This document shows, piece after piece, positions 6,315 through 13,375 of a stretch of DNA of 64,000 nt. Source of the stretch: Prochlorococcus sp. AG-355-P16 (GTDB lineage: Bacteria > Cyanobacteriota > Cyanobacteriia > PCC-6307 > Cyanobiaceae); the NCBI GenBank assembly GCA_003278525.1, contig QCEQ01000001.1:33934-97933 (forward strand). Direction: 5' to 3'. A model generated the notes under the pieces. The model was not told the origin of the DNA. It saw only the letters and a list, made by a program, of their open reading frames with translations, and made no database searches. The position numbers were made by a program, and so were the translations under genes. Every line of letters begins with the position of its first letter. The first letter of the stretch is position 1.

Positions 6315-6500
6315 ATGAATGATTCAGAAGAATTTAAACCTAGCCTTAAACAAATAAATGAGGATATCAGACCTACATGGGAAGATATCAAAAAACAATC
6401 AGAAGTTTTGGTTAACAAACTTGGTTGCCCTAGATCATTTGTAGGAGGGATGCTTCATGCAATAGCAAGCGACTTCTCTGATATGAAAACTTGGGAATAA
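6315..6500 (+). CDS. Hypothetical protein, 61 aa
   Basis: I prefer the ATG at 6315 to the in-frame TTG at 6285. The acidic, helical first half (MNDSEEFKPSLKQINEDIRP) is followed by LVNKLGCPRSFVGGMLHAIAS, a compact segment with a Gly pair and one Cys, and the protein ends KTWE. It abuts the next ORF, whose start follows its stop directly. Function unknown. Confidence 0.5.
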   Translation: MNDSEEFKPSLKQINEDIRPTWEDIKKQSEVLVNKLGCPRSFVGGMLHAIASDFSDMKTWE

Positions 6501-6650
6501 ATGAAAAACTTTTTACTTACACCACTTTTCAAACTATTCAAAAAAAGCACTTTCCTCTTATCACTAAATCAAAACTCGTGCCCTGTTTTAGATGTTGAAG
6601 ACATAAAAAAGCAAGAACAGAAAGAAGCTATTGAAAGGTTGTACCCGTAA
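6501..6650 (+). CDS. Hypothetical protein, 49 aa
   Basis: ATG immediately follows the stop of the 61 aa ORF, suggesting translational coupling. The N-terminus is moderately hydrophobic and basic (MKNFLLTPLFKLFKKSTFLL). The C-terminal half is charged and helical (DVEDIKKQEQKEAIERL). It could associate peripherally with a membrane. No family recognised. Confidence 0.4.
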   Translation: MKNFLLTPLFKLFKKSTFLLSLNQNSCPVLDVEDIKKQEQKEAIERLYP

Positions 6651-6704
6651 ACTTTTAACAGAAATGTATTAGATCATGTAAAGGATGAAGCATGGTCCTA
6701 TGCA

Positions 6705-6829
6705 CCCCCATGCCACCCATTACTTTCCTAAATTGTGACTTTGATGGATAATAAATATATAAAAGCGAATAGTATGATATTACATTCACGATTCGTTCAC
6801 GATATGCAATTTCCTCCAAACCCATTGAT
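6705..6829 (+). repeat. EVE-gene upstream repeat, copy R1
   Basis: Aligns without gaps to 24370-24494, the region just upstream of the intact EVE-domain gene, with the same 125 nt distance to the ATG. Over the first 170 aligned bases (running into the coding part) I count about 136 identities by hand. The left edge is sharp, at a run of Cs followed by ATGCCACCCAT; sequence to the left differs between copies. It contains a GTTCACGAT-type direct repeat at 11 nt spacing (6784-6803). Confidence 0.75.
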
Positions 6830-6889
6830 ATGACTAAAGAAAATTTTTGGCTAATGAAGAGCGAACTGGATGCTATAAAGTATTCTTAA
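6830..6889 (+). pseudogene. Truncated EVE-domain gene fragment, copy R1 (19 codons)
   Basis: Reads MTKENFWLMKSELDA, then departs into IKYS and a stop. The intact protein at 24495 begins MTKENYWLMKSEPDAYSID. Only the first 15 codons match, so this is a severed 5' end rather than a working gene. It may still be transcribed from its duplicated promoter region. Confidence 0.75.
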
Positions 6890-6924
6890 ATCTGAATCAA
6901 ACCGCAAGATCTTTATTAGAGTCT

Positions 6925-7248
6925 TTAATTATTCAATTTATAGTTCGTCTTAATAGTTTTTATTATTGAATCTTGTGGTTCTTCACTTGGATAACAATTA
7001 ATAATTCTATATTTTCCGCCTTTCTTATCAGTCTCTACAACTGTAAATTCCACATACTTACCTATTCCATCTATTAAATCTTTAACTTCTATATTAATTA
7101 TCTCTTCATTCTCATTTTCGATAATACGAGATTTCCCACCGCAACTAATTAATGCATTTTCTTTAGTAACAAAAAAATCTTTATCATTACTGCATGAGGA
7201 CAGAAAAGATAAAGAAAATACTATTAAAAGAAGTTTTTTCATAGTCAA
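6925..7248 (-). CDS. Lipoprotein, paralog of 11929-12351 (107 aa)
   Basis: N-terminus MTMKKLLLIVFSLSFLSSC is a lipoprotein signal with lipobox LSSC. The mature domain contains FFVTKENALISCGGKSRIIENENEEIINIEVKD in pieces shared almost residue for residue with the ORF at 11929-12351, and both end IKTIKTNYKLN. Two Cys in the mature part (in SCGGK and NCYPS) are conserved in both and could form a disulfide. Predicted membrane-anchored and periplasm-facing. Function unknown. It lies just inside repeat copy R1. Confidence 0.65.
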   Translation of the reverse strand: MTMKKLLLIVFSLSFLSSCSNDKDFFVTKENALISCGGKSRIIENENEEIINIEVKDLIDGIGKYVEFTVVETDKKGGKYRIINCYPSEEPQDSIIKTIKTNYKLNN

Positions 7249-7407
7249 AAGTTTTTATACATAGTTATCTTATGAGGCAATTTTATTAAGTAGAAGTTAA
7301 ATATTTTTTGATTAATATAATTAAAAAAATTTGAATGTCAATTAATTATTAAAAAAATTTTAGCTACGTATCTTTATTTACTAATGCTAATCAGAATTTA
7401 TACATTA

Positions 7408-7426
7408 CTTAAATTTAATTTAACCC
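7408..7426 (+). promoter_or_regulatory. Possible degenerate Pho box
   Basis: CTTAAATT-taa-TTTAACCC is two 8 nt half-sites with a 3 nt spacer, resembling the cyanobacterial PhoB/SphR box (tandem CTTAACCT-like units every 11 nt). It lies about 70 nt upstream of the PhoX-like gene. The first half-site matches only five positions well and AT-rich sequence makes chance matches common, so this is suggestive only. Confidence 0.25.
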
Positions 7427-7498
7427 TAATAAAAAATCTTTAATTAGTGACAAACAAATTGTTACCACACCTAAATTATAGAATTCGCAAATTACAAA

Positions 7499-9583
7499 AT
7501 GAAAAGAAAACTCTTTTCTGCGATATTAACAGGCACGATGCTAGTAGCTCCTGCCAGTACTCTTGCAGAAACAAAACGTATTGGTGAGACCAGAGCTCTA
7601 ATCCCTGAAGCAGGTCTTGCTTTGAACCCTGTCCTGGATGGTAGTAACGGAAACGTTAACTTCCCATATGGAAACTTTAAAGCACTCGCTACTGTTGGCG
7701 AAGTAGGAGACAACGGACTTGCACTGACTGGATATCCAGATGGACAGGCAGCATATCTGCTTGATAACGATACTATTCGAGTTGTTTATCAGTCCGAATC
7801 TTATGCGACCATGGGTAAAGCACCAGTCCCTGAGACTTATAACTGGGTTATGAAAAATGGTGTAACTTTCAGTGGTTCTCACATTCACACGATTGATTAT
7901 GATCGTGCAAAATTTGCTAAATTCATGCGAAATGGTTCTTCTGCAGAAGGAATGGTCAAGGACTCTGGTAAATTATTCAACACAATCTACAACGTATTTG
8001 GTGATGAAGTAACGAAGGAGAATTTAGTCTGGGGTAATCAAGCACTTCCCAGTCAACGCATTGTTCCTTTCCTAGATAAATACAAACTTTCTGAAGCCGA
8101 CTTCTTCCTACAGTCCTTTTGTGGTGCATGGTATGAACAAGCAAATAAATATGGTAATGGCATAGGGCTTGAGGATGATGTATGGTTTACTGCTGAAGAG
8201 TGGGAAATCGGTCGTATGTTCACTGGCTCTAAAAAGACTGGTAGAACAGAATCTGATAAAACGATGGGTCTTGCATCAATAGCTGTTGATGTTAAGAACG
8301 AAGTTGCCTACACTGCACCTGCTTTAGGTCAGACTGGTTATGAAAAACTCATGCCAATCAACCCTCAACACAAAGACTATGTTGTTATTGTTGGTGCTGG
8401 TTATAATCACAATCAAGAACCAGCTCCTCTTAAGGTTTATGTCGGCATGAAGGATCGTCTTCCTGATGGTTCTGAGATTGATTACTCTACTGCTAATGAG
8501 CGCGATGCCTTCCTTGGACGAAATGGTTTGCTCTACGGTCGCATCTACGGATTTGCAATGCCTACAAAATCTTATGCTGCACTAGGTCTTGAAGCAAATC
8601 CTGCCGCAAAGATGATGGATGAGTATTTGCAGAATGCTGATGCGCCTAACTCCTTTGAGGGTCGTTTCTATCCTACTTCCTATCAATGGGGTGGCTGGGA
8701 TAATCCAGTCGCAGTAAACAATACTGAGATGATGTTGTGGGAGCAAGCAGATGAACAACCTGAGGGTTACACCTTCTTTAACGGAGATTCAAAAGCCGAA
8801 CACCCTGCAGTAGATCCTGATATCAACCGTACTCGTTATGTTCAGAACATGACTAACAAAGGAGGGATTCTTGGTTTCGATTTTGGTTTCATTGGAGCCA
8901 CTCTAGACGCTGCTGATGGTGATCTCCCTGAATTCCTTCCTGCTACTGGTATTCGTGTTGTTCCTGCCATTGATGGAGCTCTTGTTCTTAAGACTGGTGG
9001 TGAAGGTGTTGTGAAGGATGGCTCTGCCGCAATTCATGTTGAGAAAAATAAGGCAGCAATGGTTGCTCCAGATGGACTTTATTGGACTAAACACGCTGAT
9101 GGTTCTTTCCTTATCGTTGATGAGGATTCTGGAAACGACTTTGGAGAGCGTAAGTATGTACTTCCCATCAAAGAGTCAGATATGACTTTAAGTGAACCGA
9201 ACACTGGCTACCTATTAGGTCTTGCTGGTGGTAAGCACTCTTCACGTTACGAAGCAGGTGTATCTGCTCTTGGTGGTGCATTTTCCAAAGCAACTACTTC
9301 CGAGTTCTCTGGTTCTTGGAACGTAACTGCTCTGACAGCTAAGAAGTCAAATGGTTTATTCGGAAGCAAATTCTACTCTATGGATGAACTTGCAGGAACT
9401 GGTGAACAAGAGATCATTCAGGGTATTGACACTGACGATCAACTCTTCATCGGTGTTGTTCAAGCCCGTGGTGAATCAGGTGGTGCGGTTGCTGCAGAAG
9501 GTGGTGATGCTGGTGGACAAGTTTTCCAATTCACTTTCAACTTGCCTGAAGAACCAGAGGAAAAGAAAATTGCTAAGTTCTGA
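7499..9583 (+). CDS. Secreted PhoX-like (DUF839-type) phosphatase candidate, 694 aa
   Basis: Residues 1-23 are a signal peptide (basic MKRK, hydrophobic core, cleavage after TLA). The rest is a large, acidic, Gly/Asp-rich protein with many beta-strand-like units. Segments such as GNGIGLEDDVWFTAEEWE (about 219-236) and APLKVYVGMKDRLPDG resemble PhoX-type calcium-dependent alkaline phosphatase propellers. That assignment is from memory of the family and not certain; another secreted beta-propeller is the main alternative. Base use is clearly richer in G and C than its neighbours (many GGT, CGT, TTC and AAC codons), consistent with transfer or strong selection for expression. A Crp-family regulator follows, as in known Prochlorococcus phosphate-stress clusters. 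Confidence 0.5.
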   Translation: MKRKLFSAILTGTMLVAPASTLAETKRIGETRALIPEAGLALNPVLDGSNGNVNFPYGNFKALATVGEVGDNGLALTGYPDGQAAYLLDNDTIRVVYQSESYATMGKAPVPETYNWVMKNGVTFSGSHIHTIDYDRAKFAKFMRNGSSAEGMVKDSGKLFNTIYNVFGDEVTKENLVWGNQALPSQRIVPFLDKYKLSEADFFLQSFCGAWYEQANKYGNGIGLEDDVWFTAEEWEIGRMFTGSKKTGRTESDKTMGLASIAVDVKNEVAYTAPALGQTGYEKLMPINPQHKDYVVIVGAGYNHNQEPAPLKVYVGMKDRLPDGSEIDYSTANERDAFLGRNGLLYGRIYGFAMPTKSYAALGLEANPAAKMMDEYLQNADAPNSFEGRFYPTSYQWGGWDNPVAVNNTEMMLWEQADEQPEGYTFFNGDSKAEHPAVDPDINRTRYVQNMTNKGGILGFDFGFIGATLDAADGDLPEFLPATGIRVVPAIDGALVLKTGGEGVVKDGSAAIHVEKNKAAMVAPDGLYWTKHADGSFLIVDEDSGNDFGERKYVLPIKESDMTLSEPNTGYLLGLAGGKHSSRYEAGVSALGGAFSKATTSEFSGSWNVTALTAKKSNGLFGSKFYSMDELAGTGEQEIIQGIDTDDQLFIGVVQARGESGGAVAAEGGDAGGQVFQFTFNLPEEPEEKKIAKF

Positions 9584-9626
9584 TTTTAAAACTAAAGTAA
9601 GCAATTAAAAATTGCAAGTTTATGAG

Positions 9627-9666
9627 ACCTATAAACTCATTAATACAATGAGTTTATAGGTTTTTT
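9627..9666 (+). terminator. Strong rho-independent terminator
   Basis: A perfect 15 bp stem, ACCTATAAACTCATT (9627-9641) with AATGAGTTTATAGGT (9647-9661), loop AATAC, followed by six T. It lies about 45 nt after the PhoX-like stop codon and should end that transcript. Confidence 0.9.
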
Positions 9667-9810
9667 ATATTTTAGAAAAAGAGTTGAAATTCTGATTTAT
9701 TTATTTTGAGTTAGTCAATTTTTAATCAGATTTGACCAGGGAATTAAATAATTTTTAATTTATTTTTAACTTTATAAATTTATCGTAAATGCATTTTAAG
9801 AAATAAAAAT

Positions 9811-10347
9811 ATGATAATTCCTGAAAAGCAAAATATAGAATTTAAAGAAAATACAATTCTAGAAGTCAAATCAGGAATATTAATAATGCAATCAAAAATC
9901 AAGAATAAGAAAAATATTGTTGGGATAATAAATGAAAATGTTGTAATAAATTTGGAATTATGTAACTACGAAAATATTAAATTAATTGCGTTGACAAATT
10001 GCGAAATTAAAACAATTAAAAGAGGGCTATTTTTTTCATCTACAGACTTATTAACAAAAAGTCTAAAAAGAATTGATCAATTGGAAAAACTTTTATTAAT
10101 AAGTAATATAAAAAAATCAGAAGAAAAACTAAAAGAATTTCTTTTATACTTATCTTCAATTATTGGCTTAAAAAAAGATAAACATATTTATCTAAATTTA
10201 AAAGAATTTAATTTTACCCATAAAATTATTGGTAATTCAATTTCTTCAACAAGAGTAACCGTAACAAGAAATTTAAAAATACTAGAAAAAAAAGGTTGGC
10301 TCAAATTTGAAAAAAAAGGTATTTTAATTCCGTTTAAAGATAATTAA
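9811..10347 (+). CDS. Short Crp/Fnr-family transcription regulator, 178 aa
   Basis: The C-terminal residues about 130-175 form a winged helix-turn-helix of Crp type: FTHKIIGNSISSTRVTVTRN, then LKILEKKGWLKFEKKGILI. The N-terminal ~95 residues look like a degenerate cyclic-nucleotide-binding beta-roll without a clear phosphate-binding cassette, joined by a long dimerisation helix. At 178 aa it is shorter than Crp or NtcA (about 220). Known Prochlorococcus phosphate-stress regulators such as PtrA are of this family, so with the PhoX-like neighbour a role in phosphate response is plausible but inferred. Confidence 0.75.
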   Translation: MIIPEKQNIEFKENTILEVKSGILIMQSKIKNKKNIVGIINENVVINLELCNYENIKLIALTNCEIKTIKRGLFFSSTDLLTKSLKRIDQLEKLLLISNIKKSEEKLKEFLLYLSSIIGLKKDKHIYLNLKEFNFTHKIIGNSISSTRVTVTRNLKILEKKGWLKFEKKGILIPFKDN

Positions 10348-10399
10348 CCAAGCCTTAATAAAATAGATTTATTTTATATATACAAACAATATCTTTATT

Positions 10400-10705
10400 A
10401 TGTCTTGTTCTATAACATCTGTTTTTACTTTTAGAATTGAAAGCACTTTCGATGAATGGGCAGCAATATTTGATAGTGCAGAAGCAGATAAAAGGCATTC
10501 AGAATTTGATATTAAGCCACTTTTTAGAGGAGTAAGTAAGAAAGATCCTCAAAAAGTTATTGTTATTCATCAAGCTCCAGAAGGTAATGTTCAAAAGTTT
10601 GTAGAAGCTAATGGAGACTGGATGGCAACTCATAGAGTTGACTTATCAACAATGGAAGAATCATCTTGGACTTCTTCAGCAACAACGGAGAATTGTTGTG
10701 ATTAA
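10400..10705 (+). CDS. Small alpha/beta protein, 101 aa (DUF3764-like?)
   Basis: Segments alternate as in a ferredoxin-like fold: ITSVFTFRI, then FDEWAAIFDSAEADKR, IKPLFRGVSK, KVIVIHQAPE, and FVEANGDWMATHRVDL. A polar Ser/Thr tail ends in CCD. It has no signal peptide and resembles small dimeric cyanobacterial proteins of unknown function; DUF3764 is a tentative guess. It shares its layout with the 86 aa ORF at 2958-3218. It lies 3 nt before the lipoprotein gene at 10709, so probably one transcript. Confidence 0.65.
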   Translation: MSCSITSVFTFRIESTFDEWAAIFDSAEADKRHSEFDIKPLFRGVSKKDPQKVIVIHQAPEGNVQKFVEANGDWMATHRVDLSTMEESSWTSSATTENCCD

Positions 10706-10708
10706 GAA

Positions 10709-10957
10709 ATGAAAAGACTACTATTCCCACTACTAGCTCTCTCCACTATTTTCGTTGCGAGTTGTTCTAATAACTCAAACAAAATAGATACTCAAAAGAT
10801 TTCTGAAACCCAAAAGCAGAGAGAAATTTGTCTCAATTGGTATGGCTACAGAATTGATACCAATAAAGCAATTAATGATTTAAATCTAAAAATTGAAACC
10901 GAATCAGAATTAATGGCTTACTGTGATTTCTTTAAGAATGTAGCTGATACGAAATAG
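10709..10957 (+). CDS. Small lipoprotein, 82 aa
   Basis: N-terminus MKRLLFPLLALSTIFVASC has a canonical lipobox (VASC), so the mature protein starts at Cys19. The rest is polar and helical with further Cys in REICLNWYGYR and MAYCDFF, spaced to allow an intramolecular disulfide. Predicted periplasmic and membrane-anchored. It follows the 101 aa gene by 3 nt. Function unknown. Confidence 0.65.
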   Translation: MKRLLFPLLALSTIFVASCSNNSNKIDTQKISETQKQREICLNWYGYRIDTNKAINDLNLKIETESELMAYCDFFKNVADTK

Positions 10958-10973
10958 ATTTTTACAAAAGAAT

Positions 10974-11144
10974 TTATTTTTTGGTATCTTGCGATCTCAT
11001 TTCTTTTTGTGCTTCCCTAATTCTTTCTTCAAAGACTGATCTTCTATATGGAGTAACTTCTCCATTTTTAGTTGCCAAGATTTGGGCTTCATAAAGCCTC
11101 TTGGCTCTTGTAATTTTTTCTCTTATTTGAGAGAGCTCATTCAT
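10974..11144 (-). CDS. Small charged helical protein, 56 aa
   Basis: Minus-strand ORF starting MNELSQIREKITRAKRLYEA, strongly helical and rich in Arg, Lys and Glu, ending MRSQDTKK. A central NGEVTPYRRS turn separates two amphipathic helices, suggesting a small helical hairpin. No signal or membrane segment. Regular composition and ATG start support it. Function unknown. Confidence 0.5.
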   Translation of the reverse strand: MNELSQIREKITRAKRLYEAQILATKNGEVTPYRRSVFEERIREAQKEMRSQDTKK

Positions 11145-11159
11145 GATCTTATGCAGTTA

Positions 11160-11185
11160 ATGAGAATCCCGTTCCCTATTCTCAT
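11160..11185. promoter_or_regulatory. Perfect 8 bp inverted repeat
   Basis: ATGAGAAT-cccgttccct-ATTCTCAT, upstream of the 56 aa minus-strand gene. No T run follows, so an operator or RNA hairpin is likelier than a terminator. Confidence 0.35.
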
Positions 11186-11296
11186 ATCATGCGTCCAAAT
11201 AAATTGGATGAACGTAAAAGTAAGCTAACATTAAAAAAAGAAGTTCGGATTTAAGATATATTTAAAAAATCTTTAAAAGTAGTTTTTAATAAAATT

Positions 11297-11551
11297 TTAA
11301 ATAGAAATTTTATCTAGAGGTAAAATATTCTGGGCATCAATTGAGTCCAAATGAATTTCATTCTCTGTATCTTTATACAATCTTCTAGATTGTGGTGATT
11401 TAAGGGCGTTATTGTAATTTTCAATAAATTCCGAATCATCCAAAATAGATTTATTTTCTCTTTTAAAACTTTCTTTATAAGAATATTTGATATGCCCTAT
11501 TTCTTGGGATTGATTTGAGTTTTTGGGAGAAGGTGAATTTTTTTTTAACAT
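11297..11551 (-). CDS. Hypothetical polar protein, 84 aa
   Basis: Starts MLKKNSPSPKNSNQSQEIGH. The low-complexity Ser/Asn/Lys-rich N-terminus is probably disordered, followed by a charged helical region with PQSRRLYKDTENE and an Asp/Ile-rich end. No membrane segment, Cys cluster or recognisable domain. The preceding AT-rich gap (11552-11768) holds no other supported gene. Confidence 0.45.
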   Translation of the reverse strand: MLKKNSPSPKNSNQSQEIGHIKYSYKESFKRENKSILDDSEFIENYNNALKSPQSRRLYKDTENEIHLDSIDAQNILPLDKISI

Positions 11552-11768
11552 TTATTATTTTTTTTATATGATTGTCTTCAATATTCAAGGCGATAAAATA
11601 TAAAAGACTAGTTTAACCTAAGATTATTGGATTAAGAAGTTATTAAGTAAAAAATAAATTTGTTTAAAAAATTTCTAAATTTCTAAATTAAATATTTTTT
11701 CTAATAGTCAAAAGTTTATTTAATAAGAATTTAATTAAAAGTTAACAATAGAGACCTATGAGATAAAT

Positions 11769-11921
11769 ATGAACAAAAATCAACTTATTAACTTCATTAC
11801 ATTTTCAATTCTTGAAAGTAAAAGAGTTGAAGACAGATTATGTAGAAAAGAAATTTATAGCTATCTTACCCAACTAAATAAAAGACAATTAAAAGCAATT
11901 ACAAGTGAATTTATCATTTAA
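11769..11921 (+). CDS. Small helical protein, 50 aa (paralog of 6081-6236)
   Basis: Begins MNKNQLINFITFSILESKR and ends LNKRQLKAITSEFII, matching the plan of the ORF at 6081-6236. It stops 7 nt before the ATG of the repeat-containing lipoprotein at 11929, so the two are probably cotranscribed. Amphipathic helix, no transmembrane segment. Function unknown. Confidence 0.55.
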   Translation: MNKNQLINFITFSILESKRVEDRLCRKEIYSYLTQLNKRQLKAITSEFII

Positions 11922-11928
11922 AAAAAAT

Positions 11929-12351
11929 ATGAAAAAGCTTCTGGTTGTATTTGTTCTTATTCTTACTTCTTGCAGTACAAAAGATGAATTATCCATTACC
12001 CAAGATGAATTATCCATTACCCAAGATGAATTATCCATTACAAAAGATGAAATTTCGATCACGAAAGGTGAATCATCCATTACTGATGAAAAAAAATTAT
12101 TTTATGTAACTAAAGAAACTGCTGTTCGTCTTTGTGGAGGTAAATCCAGAATAATTGAAAGTGAAAATGAAGAAATCATCAAAATAGAAGTCAAAGATTT
12201 TTCAAATGTTGAAAAAGAAAAATTTGTTCAATTTACTCTCGTTGAGACAGATAGAAAAGGTGGTAAATATAGAATTGTTAATTGTTATCCAAATAAAGAT
12301 CCTAAAAAATCGGTAATTAAAACAATCAAGACTAATTACAAATTAAATTAG
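11929..12351 (+). CDS. Lipoprotein with five heptapeptide repeats (140 aa)
   Basis: I choose the ATG at 11929 over the GTG at 11905 because it gives a clean lipoprotein signal, MKKLLVVFVLILTSC (lipobox LTSC). Right after the Cys come five 7-residue repeats of type DELSITQ (positions 11983-12087), then a domain nearly identical in pattern to the lipoprotein at 6925-7248 (CGGKSRIIE, VNCYPN, IKTIKTNYKLN). The repeats are absent from the paralog and probably form a flexible spacer between lipid anchor and domain. Confidence 0.7.
   Translation: MKKLLVVFVLILTSCSTKDELSITQDELSITQDELSITKDEISITKGESSITDEKKLFYVTKETAVRLCGGKSRIIESENEEIIKIEVKDFSNVEKEKFVQFTLVETDRKGGKYRIVNCYPNKDPKKSVIKTIKTNYKLN
11983..12087 (+). 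repeat. Five tandem 21 bp in-frame repeats
   Basis: Units at 11983, 12004, 12025, 12046 and 12067. The first two are identical, the third differs only near its end, and the last two are diverged. The gradient suggests recent slippage expansion at the 5' side. Confidence 0.9.
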
Positions 12352-12371
12352 TCTTAGGTCAACTAGATAAA

Positions 12372-12725
12372 ATGAAAATATTTAAATTTCTATTTGTAAT
12401 TCCTGTAATAACTTTAATAATTATTTTTCAAACCTCTTTGCAAAATAGATATCTAATGGCTTCTGAAATTAGAGATGGAGAAACAATTTTTAGAAATGTT
12501 TGTACAGGCTGCCATGTAAGAGGTGGATCAGTTGTTCTTAAAGGATCCAAATCATTAAAACTTTCCGACCTTGAAAAAAGAGGAATTTCAGATGAGAAAT
12601 CAATAGCAAAAATAGCTAATGAGGGGATAGGTTATATGAAGGGTTATAAAAATAAATTAAAGGATGGAGAGGATAAGGTTCTTGCACAATGGATTATTCA
12701 AAATGCAGAAAAGGGTTGGGAGTAA
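12372..12725 (+). CDS. Cytochrome c6-like small c-type cytochrome, 117 aa
   Basis: Residues about 4-22 are a hydrophobic signal/anchor. The mature part has one haem-binding motif CTGCH (about residues 44-48) and a candidate axial Met in GYMKGYKNKL. GGSVVLKGSKSLKLSDLEKRG and the C-terminal helix VLAQWIIQNAEKGW are typical of class I/c6-like cytochromes. It would carry electrons in the thylakoid lumen or periplasm after covalent haem attachment (ccdA/ccsB genes lie at 50.2-52.1 kb). The exact partner is unknown, and it is divergent from housekeeping PetJ sequences as I remember them. Confidence 0.75.
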   Translation: MKIFKFLFVIPVITLIIIFQTSLQNRYLMASEIRDGETIFRNVCTGCHVRGGSVVLKGSKSLKLSDLEKRGISDEKSIAKIANEGIGYMKGYKNKLKDGEDKVLAQWIIQNAEKGWE

Positions 12726-13094
12726 ATGAAAAGTGTACTTCTTGCATCGTTTTTATTTCTATTAGCTGAATTCTCTTTTGCTGAGGAATTAACTAATTAC
12801 ACAATTACATCTGATTCTCAAGTTAATACTTTAGAAGGAGATTTAGAGGCTAAGGGAAATGTAGTCATTAAGAGTAATAGTAGTAATTTTGAGGCTTATT
12901 CTGACAAGCTTTCTTTTGACAAGGATGATAAATCTCTAAAACTTATTGGTAATGTATATGTTAAAAATTTAGAGTCTGAAGGAATTTCAATTGAAGAAAC
13001 GTCTGGAGATGAGTTGACCATATTTACTGATACAGGAATTTTTGAATTCAAATCTCAAAATAAAAACAGAGTAACAACAAAAATTAAATTCTAA
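12726..13094 (+). CDS. LptA/OstA-like periplasmic protein, 122 aa
   Basis: The ATG follows the cytochrome stop directly, indicating an operon. Residues 1-19 are a signal peptide (cleavage after SFA). The mature part shows the repeating beta pattern of the LptA/OstA jelly-roll: GDLEAKGNVVIKS, then FEAYSDKLSFDKDDKSLKL and IGNVYVKN. LptA-type proteins bridge lipopolysaccharide transport across the periplasm. It is shorter than typical LptA (about 170 aa), so it may be a truncated or accessory member. Confidence 0.65.
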   Translation: MKSVLLASFLFLLAEFSFAEELTNYTITSDSQVNTLEGDLEAKGNVVIKSNSSNFEAYSDKLSFDKDDKSLKLIGNVYVKNLESEGISIEETSGDELTIFTDTGIFEFKSQNKNRVTTKIKF

Positions 13095-13205
13095 ATAAAG
13101 GCTTGCTTTTAAAAAAAAATTTGTATTAAAAGGAAATTTTAAATGAGATTTAAAGCTGCTTTAATCTAGATAATCTAAAAGGAAATAGTAGAAATAATTA
13201 TTATT

Positions 13206-13370
13206 ATGCATCCAAGCAAAGTAATAACTGATCCAAGAATTAATGACACTTATTATGATCCAGATTTAGATAAGCTTTATCAATACGTTAAACTTGGAGA
13301 TTATCCTCCAGAATGGATTGATACAACTCCATATAAAGAGGATGATTTTTTTTCTTCATTCGGATACTAA
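13206..13370 (+). CDS. Small acidic hypothetical protein, 54 aa
   Basis: Starts MHPSKVITDPRINDTYYDPD and is rich in Asp, Tyr and Pro, with LYQYVKLGDYPPEWIDTTPY in the second half and a Phe/Ser tail. No signal or membrane segment. It ends 5 nt before the TTG start of the amidohydrolase gene and is probably in the same transcript. Function unknown. Confidence 0.5.
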   Translation: MHPSKVITDPRINDTYYDPDLDKLYQYVKLGDYPPEWIDTTPYKEDDFFSSFGY

Positions 13371-13375
13371 AGCAA

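Noticed and set aside
7598-7888. Minus-strand ORFs inside the PhoX-like gene
   Set aside because: These are shadows of the strong plus-strand gene with low-quality composition and no relatives.
11983-12087. CRISPR array
   Set aside because: The 21 bp repeats are contiguous without spacers and encode in-frame heptads within a lipoprotein.
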